This document shows positions 1-7,600 of a stretch of DNA of 8,517 nucleotides, piece after piece. Source of the DNA: JBICHM01 sp043101835 (lineage in GTDB: Bacteria > Planctomycetota > Phycisphaerae > Phycisphaerales > UBA1924); NCBI GenBank assembly GCA_043101835.1, contig JBICHM010000040.1, forward strand, positions 1-8,517, given 5' to 3'. The position numbers and the translations under genes are program-made. The notes under the pieces were generated by a model that was given only the letters and a program-made list of their open reading frames with translations, made no database searches and had not been told where the DNA came from. How positions within the stretch are numbered: position 1 is the first letter of the stretch; every line of letters begins with the position of its first letter.

Positions 1-1
1 C

Positions 2-862
2 CGGATGACGCACGAGCACCAGGTCATCCCGGACCGCACGCGTCCGCTGGAGATGGAGGTGCACACGGTGCTCTCGTTGCGCGGCTACGCGCGCGACGGC
101 ACACGCACGGAGTTCCAGCCGTTCTATTCGGAGAGCTCCGACGACGACGCGGCCCAGGGCGCGTACTACACCTCGCGCCGCCTGCTTCCCTCACTGAACC
201 CCGCGGCGCGGACGGGCGCGAAGGCGTATCAGCCGGGGCAGGTGTACGTGAGCATCGTCGATGCGCGGAATGCGCCGTACGACCCGGATCTCGCGGAGCT
301 GGAAGCGCGGGCGCTGTGCACGAACGGCGTGGCCGCGGCCGACTTCGCGGCGCGGCAGACGGTGCGTGAGCTCGGCCTCGTGCGCGAGGCGCCCATCGAC
401 GCGGTCAGGATCATCTCGGGACCGACCTCGCCGCGCCCCAGCAACGCTACGGGGCCAGACGCCTGGCGCCTGGTGAACCGACTGGCGCTGAACCATCTGC
501 AGATCACCGACGGGCCCGACGGCGCCGCGGCGTTGCGTCACACGCTGCGTCTGTTCGCGGAGCCCGGTCGCGCCGACCACGAGCGCCAGATCGAAGGCGT
601 CGTGAAGGTGGAGGCCGAGCCGGCGACGCGCCCGGTGGTGGAGGGCGGTCGCCTGGCGTGGTGCCGGGGGATGTCTGTCCGGGTGACGCTCGACGAGGAT
701 GCGTTCACGGGCATCGGCGCCTTCACGCTGGGCAGCGTGCTCGATCGGTATTTCGCTGAGTTCGTTTCGATCAACTCCTTCTCGGAGACGACCCTGTGCA
801 CCCCGCAGCGCGGGACGATCAAGACCTGGCCCCCGAGGGCGGGGCGACGCAGAACGCTCTGA
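2..862 (+). CDS. tssF: T6SS baseplate subunit TssF, C-terminal part (5' end outside window)
   Basis: TssF is a structural protein of the T6SS baseplate wedge, where it works with TssG, TssE and TssK in the cytoplasm under the inner membrane. About 286 codons are visible against roughly 600 in the full family, so this is the C-terminal half. The frame is open at the left edge and the ATG at 5 is an internal methionine, not a start. The best family signal is the end of the protein, coded by about 665-796: an RG-x-V-x-V-x-LDE stretch, then GIGAF-x-L-x-S-VL-DRYF, then VSINSFSET. The final residues (RGTIKTWPPRAGRRRTL) match the usual basic, proline-containing TssF tail, so the stop is genuine. The last 67 bases overlap tssG, the normal partner and usual next gene. 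Identification is by recognised motifs and gene order; confidence is high. Confidence 0.93.
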   Translation, partial: RMTHEHQVIPDRTRPLEMEVHTVLSLRGYARDGTRTEFQPFYSESSDDDAAQGAYYTSRRLLPSLNPAARTGAKAYQPGQVYVSIVDARNAPYDPDLAELEARALCTNGVAAADFAARQTVRELGLVREAPIDAVRIISGPTSPRPSNATGPDAWRLVNRLALNHLQITDGPDGAAALRHTLRLFAEPGRADHERQIEGVVKVEAEPATRPVVEGGRLAWCRGMSVRVTLDEDAFTGIGAFTLGSVLDRYFAEFVSINSFSETTLCTPQRGTIKTWPPRAGRRRTL

Positions 863-1881
863 CTGGTCATCCAGTCGTCGCGCGTCTGCTCGCCGACCCG
901 CCGCACGCGGATTTCTTCTTCGCGGTGCGCTGGCTGTCGGCGTTGGTCACGCGCGCTGCGGGCGCGGGGGCGACCGGCGTCGGCGAGGGCGATCTTCCTT
1001 CGCACGAGCCGCTGCGTTTCGGCCAGGAGGTCACGCTCGCGTTTGCGCCCTCGACCGTGCGGTCGATCAGTGTGCACGAGGGCGGGCGGTTCGACGTCGG
1101 GGTGCGGTTCTTCGGTCTGAGCGGGCCGCAGGGGCCGCTCCCGCTGCACATCAGCGAGATCGCGATCCGGCGCCGTCTCGATGACAAGGACAACACACTC
1201 GAGGACTTCTTCAACGTCTTCAACGACCGGATGATCGAGTTTTACTACCGGTCGTGGGCCGTGCACCAGATGTGCGTGGCGCTCGACGCCGGCGATGTCG
1301 ATCGGTTCGATCGGTACATCGGCTCGCTCGCCGGATATGGGCGCGCAGCCGAGCGGAAGCGGGGTCGCGTGCCCGCGGCTGCGATTCTGCACTACGCGGG
1401 GCTGCTGGGGCTGCCGACCAAGCCGATCGGCGGGCTCGAGTCGCTCCTGAGCGATGACCTGAAGGCCCCGGTCGTCGCGGACCCGTTCACCGGCGCGTGG
1501 GTGCAGATTCCGCGCGAGATGCGCTGCTGCCTCGGCGACCGGACGGCCGGTTCGCGCCTCGGTGTGTCAACCGTGCTCGGGGAGAACGCGTGGGAGGTTC
1601 GCCAGCGCTTCAGACTGCGGATCGGGCCGATTGACTACGCGTCGTTCCGACGCCTGCTGCCGGGGCGGTCGCTGCACGACCGGCTCTCGTCGTGGGCGGC
1701 GCTTTATTCCGGCGCGGAGTGTGCGTGCAGCGCGCGCCTGGTGCTGAAGGCCGAGCAGACGCCGCCGGTGCGACTCGGCGACAACGAGCATGACCACTGC
1801 CGGCTCGGCCAGACCACCTGGCTGCGGAGCCGTCCTTTTTCGTATGACCCGGACGACGCCGTCGTGCCGGTGGTGAACTGA
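796..1881 (+). CDS. tssG: T6SS baseplate subunit TssG
   Basis: TssG is the second baseplate wedge protein and forms a heterotrimer with two TssF copies. The 361-residue product is near the usual 330-350. Landmarks are FFFAVRW at residues 40-46, the family hallmark FFGLSGPQGPLPLH at 105-118, and then DFFNVFNDR-x-IEFYYR, a two-face protein-contact segment typical of TssG. A later LG-x-ST-x-LG-x-NAW motif and the C-terminal RLGQTTWL are also characteristic. The start is the GTG at 796. It has a GGAG Shine-Dalgarno at 784-787 with 8 bases of spacing and is the only candidate upstream of the conserved region that is not CTG. This places the start 67 bases inside tssF. CTCC at 775-778 can pair with the GGAG across a five-base loop, so initiation may depend on ribosomes translating tssF. 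A CTG at 859 is a less likely alternative. TssH follows after 27 bases. Confidence 0.93.
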   Translation: MHPAARDDQDLAPEGGATQNALTGHPVVARLLADPPHADFFFAVRWLSALVTRAAGAGATGVGEGDLPSHEPLRFGQEVTLAFAPSTVRSISVHEGGRFDVGVRFFGLSGPQGPLPLHISEIAIRRRLDDKDNTLEDFFNVFNDRMIEFYYRSWAVHQMCVALDAGDVDRFDRYIGSLAGYGRAAERKRGRVPAAAILHYAGLLGLPTKPIGGLESLLSDDLKAPVVADPFTGAWVQIPREMRCCLGDRTAGSRLGVSTVLGENAWEVRQRFRLRIGPIDYASFRRLLPGRSLHDRLSSWAALYSGAECACSARLVLKAEQTPPVRLGDNEHDHCRLGQTTWLRSRPFSYDPDDAVVPVVN

Positions 1882-1883
1882 CG

Positions 1884-1902
1884 GGCGCGCGTGCGCCGGA
1901 GG
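1884..1902 (+). promoter_or_regulatory. Stem-loop abutting the tssH ribosome binding site
   Basis: In the 27-base spacer between tssG and tssH, GGCGC (1884-1888) and GCGCC (1893-1897) form a perfect 5-bp stem with the four-base loop GCGT. The stem ends exactly where the Shine-Dalgarno GGAGG (1898-1902) begins; six bases then separate it from the GTG start at 1909. There is no T-tract, so it is not an intrinsic terminator. A stem this short could be chance in such GC-rich DNA, and it counts mainly as one of five similarly placed hairpins in this operon. Confidence 0.5.
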
Positions 1903-1908
1903 TGATTC

Positions 1909-4581
1909 GTGGCTGAGATCAGCAGGGCAGAACTCTTCGGGAAGCTCAACCCGACCGCCTACCAGGCACTCGAGAGCGCGACCGAACTGTGCCGCATCCG
2001 CGGCAACGCGTATGTCGAGGTCGCGCATTGGTTCAACCAGATCGCCGGGGCGCAGGATTCCGATCTGCATCACATCGTACGTGCCTTCGACATCGACGCC
2101 GGGCGACTCGCCGGCGACCTCGTCGGCTCGATGGACGCGCTCCCGCGCGGGTCGTCGAGCATCGCCGACCTCTCGAGCCATCTTGACAAGCTCGTCGAAC
2201 AGGCGTGGCTGCAGGCGAGCCTCGTCTTCGGCGAGTCGACTATCCGCACCGGGCACCTGCTCATCGCGGGGCTCGATACGCCGGAGCTCAAGCGGATCAT
2301 CGTGGGGCTCAGCAAGGAGTTCGGGAAGATCGACACCGCGCGCCTGTCGCGCGAGTTCGCGAAGCTGCTCGCCAACAGCCCCGAGCAGCGCACGAGCCGC
2401 AAGCTCGGCGAGGGCGGCGGCGGTGGGGGAGGCGCCGCCGGCGCCGGCGCCGCGCCGGGTCGTAAGGGAATGCCCGGCAGCGGTGAGGCACTGCAGCAGT
2501 TCGCCGCCAACCTGACGCAAAAGGCCCGTGACGGGAAGTTCGACCCGATCGTCGGGCGTGACGACGAGGTTCGTCAGGTTGTGGACATCCTGATGCGCCG
2601 TCGTCAGAACAACCCGATCCTCGTCGGCGAGGCGGGCGTCGGCAAGACAGCGGTCGTCGAGGGGTTCGCGATGCGCCTCGCCGAGGGCGATGTGCCGCCG
2701 TCGATGAAGGATGTCGAGCTCTGGAGCCTCGATCTCGGTCTGCTGCAGGCCGGCGCGGGCGCCAAGGGAGAGTTCGAGGATCGGCTGCGCAAGGTCATCG
2801 AGGATGTGCAGGCCTCGCCGAAGCCGATCATCCTCTTCATCGACGAGGCGCACACGCTAATCGGCGCAGGCGGGGCTGCCGGGCAGAATGACGCGGCGAA
2901 CCTGCTGAAGCCGGCGCTTGCGCGCGGCACGCTGCGCACCGTCGCCGCGACGACCTGGGCCGAATACAAGAAGTACTTCGAGACGGACGCGGCCCTGACG
3001 CGTCGCTTCCAGACCGTGCATGTGGAGGAGCCCGACGAGCAGAAGGCGGTCCGCATGATCCGCGGGCTCGTGGGCGTCATGGAGAAGCACCACAAGGTGG
3101 TCGTCCTCGACAGCGGCGTCGAGGCTGCCGTCAAGCTCTCGCGGCGGTACATCCCCGCCCGCCAGCTGCCCGACAAGGCCGTCAGCCTGCTCGACACGGC
3201 GTGCGCGCGCGTGGCGATCAGCCAGCACGCGAAGCCCGCCGCGGTCGAAGCGGCGCAGCGTGAGGCCGATCTGCTGCGCGCCGAACTCGCGATCCTCGAT
3301 CGCGAGGAGGCGGCGGGCGCCGATCACACAGAGCGGCGCGGCGAGGTGCAGGAGAAGCTCGAGAAGACCATGGCGACGCTCGAGAAACTCGAGCCGGCGC
3401 TCGCGAAGGAGCAGGAGCTCGTCGCGAAGATCAACGACCTGCGCGGGCGCCTCGTCGAGCTGCCCTCGGGCGACGAGGCCAAAGCCGAGCGCGACCCGGT
3501 GAAGGCCGAGTTGCTGCAGGTCGAGTCGGAGTTGAAGGAGCTGCAGGGCGAGAGCCCGATGGTGCACCCGTTCGTCGACCAGGATGTGATCGCCGCGGTC
3601 GTGAGCGACTGGACGGGCATCCCGGCCGGCCGGATGGTGAAGAACGAAATTGAGTCGGTGCTGCGCCTTGCGGATGTGCTCGAAGAACGCGTCGTCGGGC
3701 AGCGTCATGCGCTCGAGGCGATCGCCAAGCGCATCCAGACGAGCCGCGCCGGGCTGGAGGACCCTTCCAAGCCGATCGGCGTCTTCATGCTCGCCGGCAC
3801 GAGCGGCGTCGGCAAGACCGAGACCGCCCTCGCGCTTGCGGAGACGATGTACGGCGGTGAAGACAACCTCATCACCATCAACATGAGCGAGTTCCAGGAG
3901 GCGCACACCGTCAGCAGCCTCAAGGGCGCGCCTCCCGGGTATGTCGGCTACGGCGAGGGCGGCGTGCTGACCGAGGCCGTGCGTCGACGTCCCTACAGCG
4001 TGGTGCTGCTCGACGAGGTCGAGAAGGCGCACCCCGATGTGCACGAGATCTTCTTCCAGGTCTTCGACAAGGGTCGCATGGACGACGGCGAAGGGCGGCA
4101 GATCGACTTCCGCAACACCGTCATCATCCTGACGACCAACGCGGGCACCGACCTGATCATGAATCTGTGCAGCGACCCGGAGCTGCGCCCTGAGCCCGAG
4201 GGCATCGTCGAGGCGCTCAAGGAGCCGATGCTCAAGATCTTCCCGGCGGCGCTGCTCGGGCGCCTGCTGACGGTGCCGTACTACCCGATCAGCCCGGAGA
4301 TCCTCGACCGGATCATCCGCCTGAAGATCGGAAAGATCCAGCGTCGCGTGCAGGAGCGCCACCGAGCGCCCTTCACCTATGACGATTCGCTCGTCGAGGC
4401 GATCGCGAAACGGTGCACCGATCCTGATTCGGGCGCGCGCGTCATCGACAACGTTCTGACCAATGAGATGCTCCCCGAGATCAGCCGCGCATTCCTGAAC
4501 CGCATGATCTCCGGCGAGCCGATTCAGAAGGTGCACGTCGGCGTCGACGACGCCGGCGCGCTGACGTATCAGTTCGACTGA
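1909..4581 (+). CDS. tssH: T6SS AAA+ ATPase ClpV/TssH
   Basis: ClpV is a hexameric class I Clp/Hsp100 ATPase that pulls apart contracted TssB/TssC sheaths in the cytoplasm so that subunits can be reused. The 890 residues have the full domain order. A Clp-N double-repeat domain covers about 1-165, followed by a linker of almost pure Gly, Ala and Pro at about 168-186. The first AAA+ domain has Walker A GEAGVGKT (240-247), a pore loop AKGEFE (285-290) of the ClpV type, Walker B ILFIDEAH (308-315) and paired arginines R365/R366. The coiled-coil middle domain spans about 445-550. The second AAA+ domain has Walker A GTSGVGKT (630-637), pore loop GYVGYGEGG (677-685), Walker B VVLLDE (698-703), an arginine finger near R785 and sensor-2 GAR (842-844). 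Nothing catalytic is missing. The start is GTG at 1909 with GGAGG at 1898-1902. Placement after tssG separates it from ClpB and ClpA. The residue that binds the TssC helix cannot be judged by eye. Confidence 0.97.
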   Translation: MAEISRAELFGKLNPTAYQALESATELCRIRGNAYVEVAHWFNQIAGAQDSDLHHIVRAFDIDAGRLAGDLVGSMDALPRGSSSIADLSSHLDKLVEQAWLQASLVFGESTIRTGHLLIAGLDTPELKRIIVGLSKEFGKIDTARLSREFAKLLANSPEQRTSRKLGEGGGGGGGAAGAGAAPGRKGMPGSGEALQQFAANLTQKARDGKFDPIVGRDDEVRQVVDILMRRRQNNPILVGEAGVGKTAVVEGFAMRLAEGDVPPSMKDVELWSLDLGLLQAGAGAKGEFEDRLRKVIEDVQASPKPIILFIDEAHTLIGAGGAAGQNDAANLLKPALARGTLRTVAATTWAEYKKYFETDAALTRRFQTVHVEEPDEQKAVRMIRGLVGVMEKHHKVVVLDSGVEAAVKLSRRYIPARQLPDKAVSLLDTACARVAISQHAKPAAVEAAQREADLLRAELAILDREEAAGADHTERRGEVQEKLEKTMATLEKLEPALAKEQELVAKINDLRGRLVELPSGDEAKAERDPVKAELLQVESELKELQGESPMVHPFVDQDVIAAVVSDWTGIPAGRMVKNEIESVLRLADVLEERVVGQRHALEAIAKRIQTSRAGLEDPSKPIGVFMLAGTSGVGKTETALALAETMYGGEDNLITINMSEFQEAHTVSSLKGAPPGYVGYGEGGVLTEAVRRRPYSVVLLDEVEKAHPDVHEIFFQVFDKGRMDDGEGRQIDFRNTVIILTTNAGTDLIMNLCSDPELRPEPEGIVEALKEPMLKIFPAALLGRLLTVPYYPISPEILDRIIRLKIGKIQRRVQERHRAPFTYDDSLVEAIAKRCTDPDSGARVIDNVLTNEMLPEISRAFLNRMISGEPIQKVHVGVDDAGALTYQFD

Positions 4582-4601
4582 GCCTCGATGGAACACCCAC
4601 C

Positions 4602-5108
4602 ATGGCGTTTGCGGTCAGCACGCTCCCCATCGGTCTCGGCGGCGACGCCGGTCTGGTGTGGCGCGCGCACGGCGGCCTTCCTGGCGCCTTCACCGGGGCG
4701 ACATCGGAGCCGGCGGGAATGGATGTCGGCGCGGGTGTCGAAAGCGCCGGCGGGATGCGCGGTGCGGTGTTCCACGGCGTGGGGCGCCTGGGCTCCAACG
4801 AGCGCTGGCGTGCGGAGTGTTCGGAGACGGCGCACAAGTCGGACCGGTCGCTGCCGTCGGAGGTTCTGTTCAGCATCGGCGGCCAGCGATTCCGATTCGA
4901 GGGCGACGCCGTCGTCGATCTGCGCGACGCGGGCCTCCCGGGCGCGATTGCCGACGTCGTGGGCTCGCTGGAGAAGCTCGCGGCGCGGCTGCCCGACAAG
5001 GCGAAGAAACTGCACGCGATGCCGGAGATCGAGGGGTGGTCGATCGAGGTGGACACCGGGGCCATGCCCTGGTGTGTGCACAAGGCGCGAAGAGGGAGCG
5101 GGTCCTGA
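4602..5108 (+). CDS. Uncharacterised 168-residue protein between ClpV and VgrG
   Basis: I do not recognise this protein. It starts at the ATG at 4602, 20 bases after tssH, with only a weak GGA (4590-4592) nine bases upstream, so it may be translated by coupling to tssH. The frame is judged real because its third codon positions are strongly G/C, its residue mix is balanced, and competing frames give arginine-rich, low-complexity products. About residues 1-60 are rich in glycine and alanine and look flexible. About residues 85-150 look folded: an alternating VLFSIGGQRFRFEGDAVVDL segment suggests beta strands, then a probable amphipathic helix (IADVVGSLEKLAARL), then GWSIEVDTGAMPWCVHK. No signal peptide or membrane segment is seen, so a cytoplasmic or T6SS-exported protein is expected. 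Its place just upstream of vgrG suggests a spike-associated role such as an adaptor or chaperone, but this is inference only. Confidence 0.75.
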   Translation: MAFAVSTLPIGLGGDAGLVWRAHGGLPGAFTGATSEPAGMDVGAGVESAGGMRGAVFHGVGRLGSNERWRAECSETAHKSDRSLPSEVLFSIGGQRFRFEGDAVVDLRDAGLPGAIADVVGSLEKLAARLPDKAKKLHAMPEIEGWSIEVDTGAMPWCVHKARRGSGS

Positions 5109-5153
5109 CGCCGCACGAGGCGCAGCAACGCGGACGTAGGTCCGCCCGAGGAG
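5109..5153 (+). promoter_or_regulatory. hyp-vgrG spacer: stem-loop followed by Shine-Dalgarno
   Basis: The 49-base spacer before vgrG contains a perfect 6-bp stem, GCGGAC (5130-5135) with GTCCGC (5140-5145), closed by the loop GTAG. Two bases later comes the purine-rich Shine-Dalgarno GAGGAG (5148-5153), four bases from the ATG at 5158. A weaker 4-bp stem (CGCC 5109-5112 with GGCG 5119-5122) lies directly after the upstream stop codon. I see no -35/-10 pair or T-tract, so neither a dedicated vgrG promoter nor an intrinsic terminator is supported. Confidence 0.55.
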
Positions 5154-5157
5154 AGTC

Positions 5158-6954
5158 ATGCCAGTCGTTCCCGTTGACAACCGATGGAGCCTCGTCGTCA
5201 AACGCGACGGCGCAGAGTGGAAGGACTTCGAGCGCGCCGATGTTGAGCGGTTCGAGTGGCGTGGGGCGCTGAATGAGCCGCCGACAGGTCGGCTCGTCGT
5301 GCTCATCGACAGCCGTCGCGACGCTGCGCCGCTGAAGCTTGAGGACTGCCTCGGCAAGTCGATTGATGTCGAACTCCTGCCTCCGGGGCGGGACACTTTC
5401 GAGGGGGAGAGCGGCGATCTCAAGTTCGCCGGCGAAGGACAATCGGCGACGTATCTCGGGCAGTCCGACGGCCGGGCGCGGTGGGAGATCGTCTTCCGCC
5501 ACAAGGCGCATCGGTTGATGCAGAAGGCCTGCTGCAAGACGTGGTCGTCGGGCGACTACGACGATGTGAAGGTCGAGGACATCGTCCGCCAACTGCTCTC
5601 CGACGCCGGCCTCAGTGTGAAGAAGCTCGAGTCGTCGAAGCTCAAGCGGAATGCGGTGCTGCAGTACCGCGAGACGGACTTCAACTTCCTGCTCCGCCTC
5701 GTCGAGGACATGGGGTGCTGGATCGACTTCCACGCGGATACGCTCAGCGACCTGTCGATCACCAGGTCGTCACGCGGCGCGGGTGAGAAGCTCGACTCCG
5801 ACAACACGCTCGACTGGGCGCTCGAGTCGGCGCCGACGCCGAATCTCCTTGACGTGATCGCGCACCCGAACCCGAAGAAGTTCCGTGTCGGCGCGATCAA
5901 GGAGACCGCGAAGGCCGACAAGGCCCCGAGCAAGAAGGCGTTCGGCGAGATGAAAGTGGTCGATTTCGACACCGCGATCAGCTCGGAGGATGTCGCCAAG
6001 GTGGCCGCCGAGGCGCTCGTGCGGTCGATGACGAGCCCGTCGCTGAGGGTTCGGGCGACCGCGAACGGCAGCTGCTATCTGCCGGGCCAGGAAGTCGAGC
6101 TCGACAACGAGTTTCTCGACGGCGTGACGTCGCTCGAGACGACCTTCCTCGTGACGGCTTCTGAGGTGTCGTTCACGCCGGAAGGCGTGACCTCAACCTT
6201 CAGCGGCCACCTGCGGGGCGAAGACTACCTACCGCACCGACGGGCGATCCGGCCGCGCATCGACGGCGTGCTTCCGGCGATCGTCGTCACCTCGGATTCG
6301 GATGTCGATGAGCACGGACGCATCCGAGTGAAGTTCCCGTGGGCGGACGATGACATGTCGGCGTGGGTGCGCGTCGCCCAGCCGTGGGCGGGCAAGGACC
6401 GCGGCGTGCAGTTTCTCCCGCACGTCGATGACGAGGTGCTCGTCGCCTTCGAGCACGGCGATCCGTCGCAGCCGATCATCATCGGCAGCCTGCACAACAG
6501 CGAGAACACGATCCCGACGAGCCTTTCCAGTGAGTGGACGAAGTCCATCGTCAAGACCAAGGCCGAGCACCTGCTGACCTTCGAGGACAAGGGCGGCGAG
6601 GAGTTCGTCGAGGTGCTCACCGGCATCAACGGGCACAAGATCAGGCTCGACGACAAAGATCAGTTCATCGAGGTCACGAGCGGCGGCGGTCACACGCTGA
6701 CGCTCGACGACATGGGCAAAAAGGTGGAGCTGAAGTCCGCCGGCGGCGCCGAGCTGACGATGGACGACAACTCCCAGACCGTGACGATCAAGGTCGGCGG
6801 CTGTTCGATCGAAATGGCGCCGGCCGGCATCACCATCAAGGCGACGCAGGTCACGGTGAAGGGCGACGCGAAGGTCGCCGTCGAGGGCGCGATGACCGAG
6901 GTGAAGGGAAGCGGCATGCTGAAGCTCCAGGGCGGCATGACCATGATCAACTGA
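5158..6954 (+). CDS. vgrG: T6SS spike protein VgrG (TssI)
   Basis: VgrG trimers form the puncturing spike on the Hcp tube and are expelled with it. The 598 residues carry the gp27-like hub in the first 350 or so, with the family hallmark LQYRETDFNFLLRLVE at 168-183 (consensus QYxETDxxFxxRLxE). The gp5-like OB-fold follows from about 365: DEHGRIRVKFPW at 384-395, then WVRVAQPWAG, then HVDDEVLVAFEHGDPSQPIIIGSLHN, a very typical VgrG run. From about 480 to the end there is a triple-stranded beta-helix needle with short repeating units containing LDD, GGH-x-LTLDD and GGAELTMDD. It ends at GGMTMIN, a natural blunt tip, so there is no fused effector domain. The start ATG has GAGGAG four bases upstream. 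The PAAR protein that would cap the needle lies two genes downstream. Cysteines CC at about residues 124-125 in the hub are uncommon but of unknown meaning. Confidence 0.97.
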   Translation: MPVVPVDNRWSLVVKRDGAEWKDFERADVERFEWRGALNEPPTGRLVVLIDSRRDAAPLKLEDCLGKSIDVELLPPGRDTFEGESGDLKFAGEGQSATYLGQSDGRARWEIVFRHKAHRLMQKACCKTWSSGDYDDVKVEDIVRQLLSDAGLSVKKLESSKLKRNAVLQYRETDFNFLLRLVEDMGCWIDFHADTLSDLSITRSSRGAGEKLDSDNTLDWALESAPTPNLLDVIAHPNPKKFRVGAIKETAKADKAPSKKAFGEMKVVDFDTAISSEDVAKVAAEALVRSMTSPSLRVRATANGSCYLPGQEVELDNEFLDGVTSLETTFLVTASEVSFTPEGVTSTFSGHLRGEDYLPHRRAIRPRIDGVLPAIVVTSDSDVDEHGRIRVKFPWADDDMSAWVRVAQPWAGKDRGVQFLPHVDDEVLVAFEHGDPSQPIIIGSLHNSENTIPTSLSSEWTKSIVKTKAEHLLTFEDKGGEEFVEVLTGINGHKIRLDDKDQFIEVTSGGGHTLTLDDMGKKVELKSAGGAELTMDDNSQTVTIKVGGCSIEMAPAGITIKATQVTVKGDAKVAVEGAMTEVKGSGMLKLQGGMTMIN

Positions 6955-6980
6955 CGCGCCGCAGGAGCGGACGCGTGGAG
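6954..6980 (+). promoter_or_regulatory. Strong stem-loop overlapping vgrG stop and abutting the next RBS
   Basis: Immediately after vgrG, ACGCG (6954-6958) pairs with CGCGT (6972-6976) and CCGC (6959-6962) pairs with GCGG (6967-6970). This makes a 9-bp stem with one bulged A (6971) and an AGGA loop. The first base is the last base of the vgrG stop codon. The Shine-Dalgarno GGAG (6977-6980) begins at the very next base and sits eight bases from the ATG at 6989. A second GGAG at 6982-6985 is too close to be preferred. There is no T-tract. This is the most stable-looking of the intercistronic hairpins. Confidence 0.65.
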
Positions 6981-6988
6981 CGGAGACG

Positions 6989-7582
6989 ATGGCAGACACC
7001 GCATGGCCACTCATTCAGGCAGACCGCGTCGAGCCGCTGCTGGCGCGCGCTGATCTCGAACCGGATTCGCAGGCGGCCCTGACCGCGGACATGCCGCCTC
7101 GCACGGCGGTGCAGGCGCTGCGCGAAAAGGGGTTGACGCTCGACGCGATCCGGCTGCTGTCCCAGGCGCTGCCCGCACGCGACGCCGTGTGGTGGGCGTG
7201 CCGCTGCCTGCGCGCGTTGCCGGCGCCTGCGGCCGGTTCGCCCGACGCCAGCGCCTTGAACCTCGCTGAGCAGTGGACGCTCGATCCGACCTACGAGCGC
7301 GCCTGCGAGGCGTACGCCGTTGCGCAGTCGATCGGTTTCACGACGCCCTATGCGTGGGCGGCGACTGGCCCGCTCTGGGCTGGGCCGAACATGAACAACA
7401 ACCCCGACCTCCCACCGGTGGAGCCCGATCCGTCGCTGGCCGGCAAGGCCGTCGCCGGGGCGGTGTGCCTTGGGGCGGTCGCCGACGACCCGGCGAAGCC
7501 CGCCGAGCGTCACAAGCAGTTCCTCGATCTGGGCGAGGCCGTCGCGACCGGCGCGGACTCGTGGAAGTCACACGTCGGCTGA
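6989..7582 (+). CDS. DUF6931-like T6SS-associated protein
   Basis: This 197-residue protein resembles the DUF6931 family as I recall it, small proteins found beside vgrG and PAAR genes, with no established biochemical role. The supporting pattern is an AVWWACRC segment at about 66-73, then a tryptophan-containing helix, WTLDPTYERAC, then P-x-AWAATGPLW-x-G (120-132). After this come NPDLPPVEPDP and a hydrophobic AVAGAVCLGAV helix, and the end is FLDLGEAVATGADSW. There is no signal peptide or long membrane helix; the protein looks helical and cytoplasmic, with a proline-rich turn in the middle. Its position between VgrG and PAAR fits a role in loading or joining the spike tip or a cargo, but a small effector or immunity-like role is also possible. 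The ATG at 6989 is chosen for the GGAG at 6977-6980. Family assignment is from memory of the motif pattern, so it is moderate; the reality of the gene is near certain. Confidence 0.78.
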   Translation: MADTAWPLIQADRVEPLLARADLEPDSQAALTADMPPRTAVQALREKGLTLDAIRLLSQALPARDAVWWACRCLRALPAPAAGSPDASALNLAEQWTLDPTYERACEAYAVAQSIGFTTPYAWAATGPLWAGPNMNNNPDLPPVEPDPSLAGKAVAGAVCLGAVADDPAKPAERHKQFLDLGEAVATGADSWKSHVG

Positions 7583-7593
7583 CGCCGAAGGAG
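7575..7593 (+). promoter_or_regulatory. Stem-loop with stop codon in its loop, abutting the PAAR RBS
   Basis: TCGGC (7575-7579) and GCCGA (7584-7588) form a perfect 5-bp stem with the loop TGAC, which holds the stop codon of the upstream gene (7580-7582). The 3' arm runs into the Shine-Dalgarno AAGGAG (7588-7593), sharing its first A. A ribosome terminating on the upstream gene would occupy this hairpin, so it could couple translation of the two genes. The stem is short and could be chance. Confidence 0.45.
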
Positions 7594-7600
7594 CAGCCCG

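Noticed and set aside
538..1392. A 284-codon open frame on the - strand over tssF and tssG
   Set aside because: No domain, Arg/Pro-rich, and fully opposite two recognised genes.
1567..2853. A 428-codon open frame on the - strand across tssG and tssH
   Set aside because: It crosses two well supported + strand genes and has the skewed composition of a shadow frame.
2857..4596. A 579-codon open frame on the - strand opposite tssH
   Set aside because: It mirrors the codons of a complete ClpV gene. Its product is rich in Arg, Asp, His, Leu and Val without a recognisable domain, as expected of a shadow in GC-rich DNA.
4588..5139. Overlapping + strand frame of 183 codons in the ClpV-VgrG gap
   Set aside because: Product is dominated by Arg, Ser and Ala and third positions are not G/C-biased as in the neighbours; the frame starting at 4602 is better.
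5109..5157. Separate promoter for vgrG
   Set aside because: No -35/-10-like pair is visible in this short GC-rich spacer.
4658..5272. Another + strand frame of 204 codons over the same gap
   Set aside because: Arg/Gly-rich low-complexity product that runs into the well supported vgrG start.
4569..5537. A 322-codon - strand frame over the gap and the vgrG start
   Set aside because: It overlaps vgrG and the 4602 gene and its product is Arg/Ser/Pro-rich without motifs.
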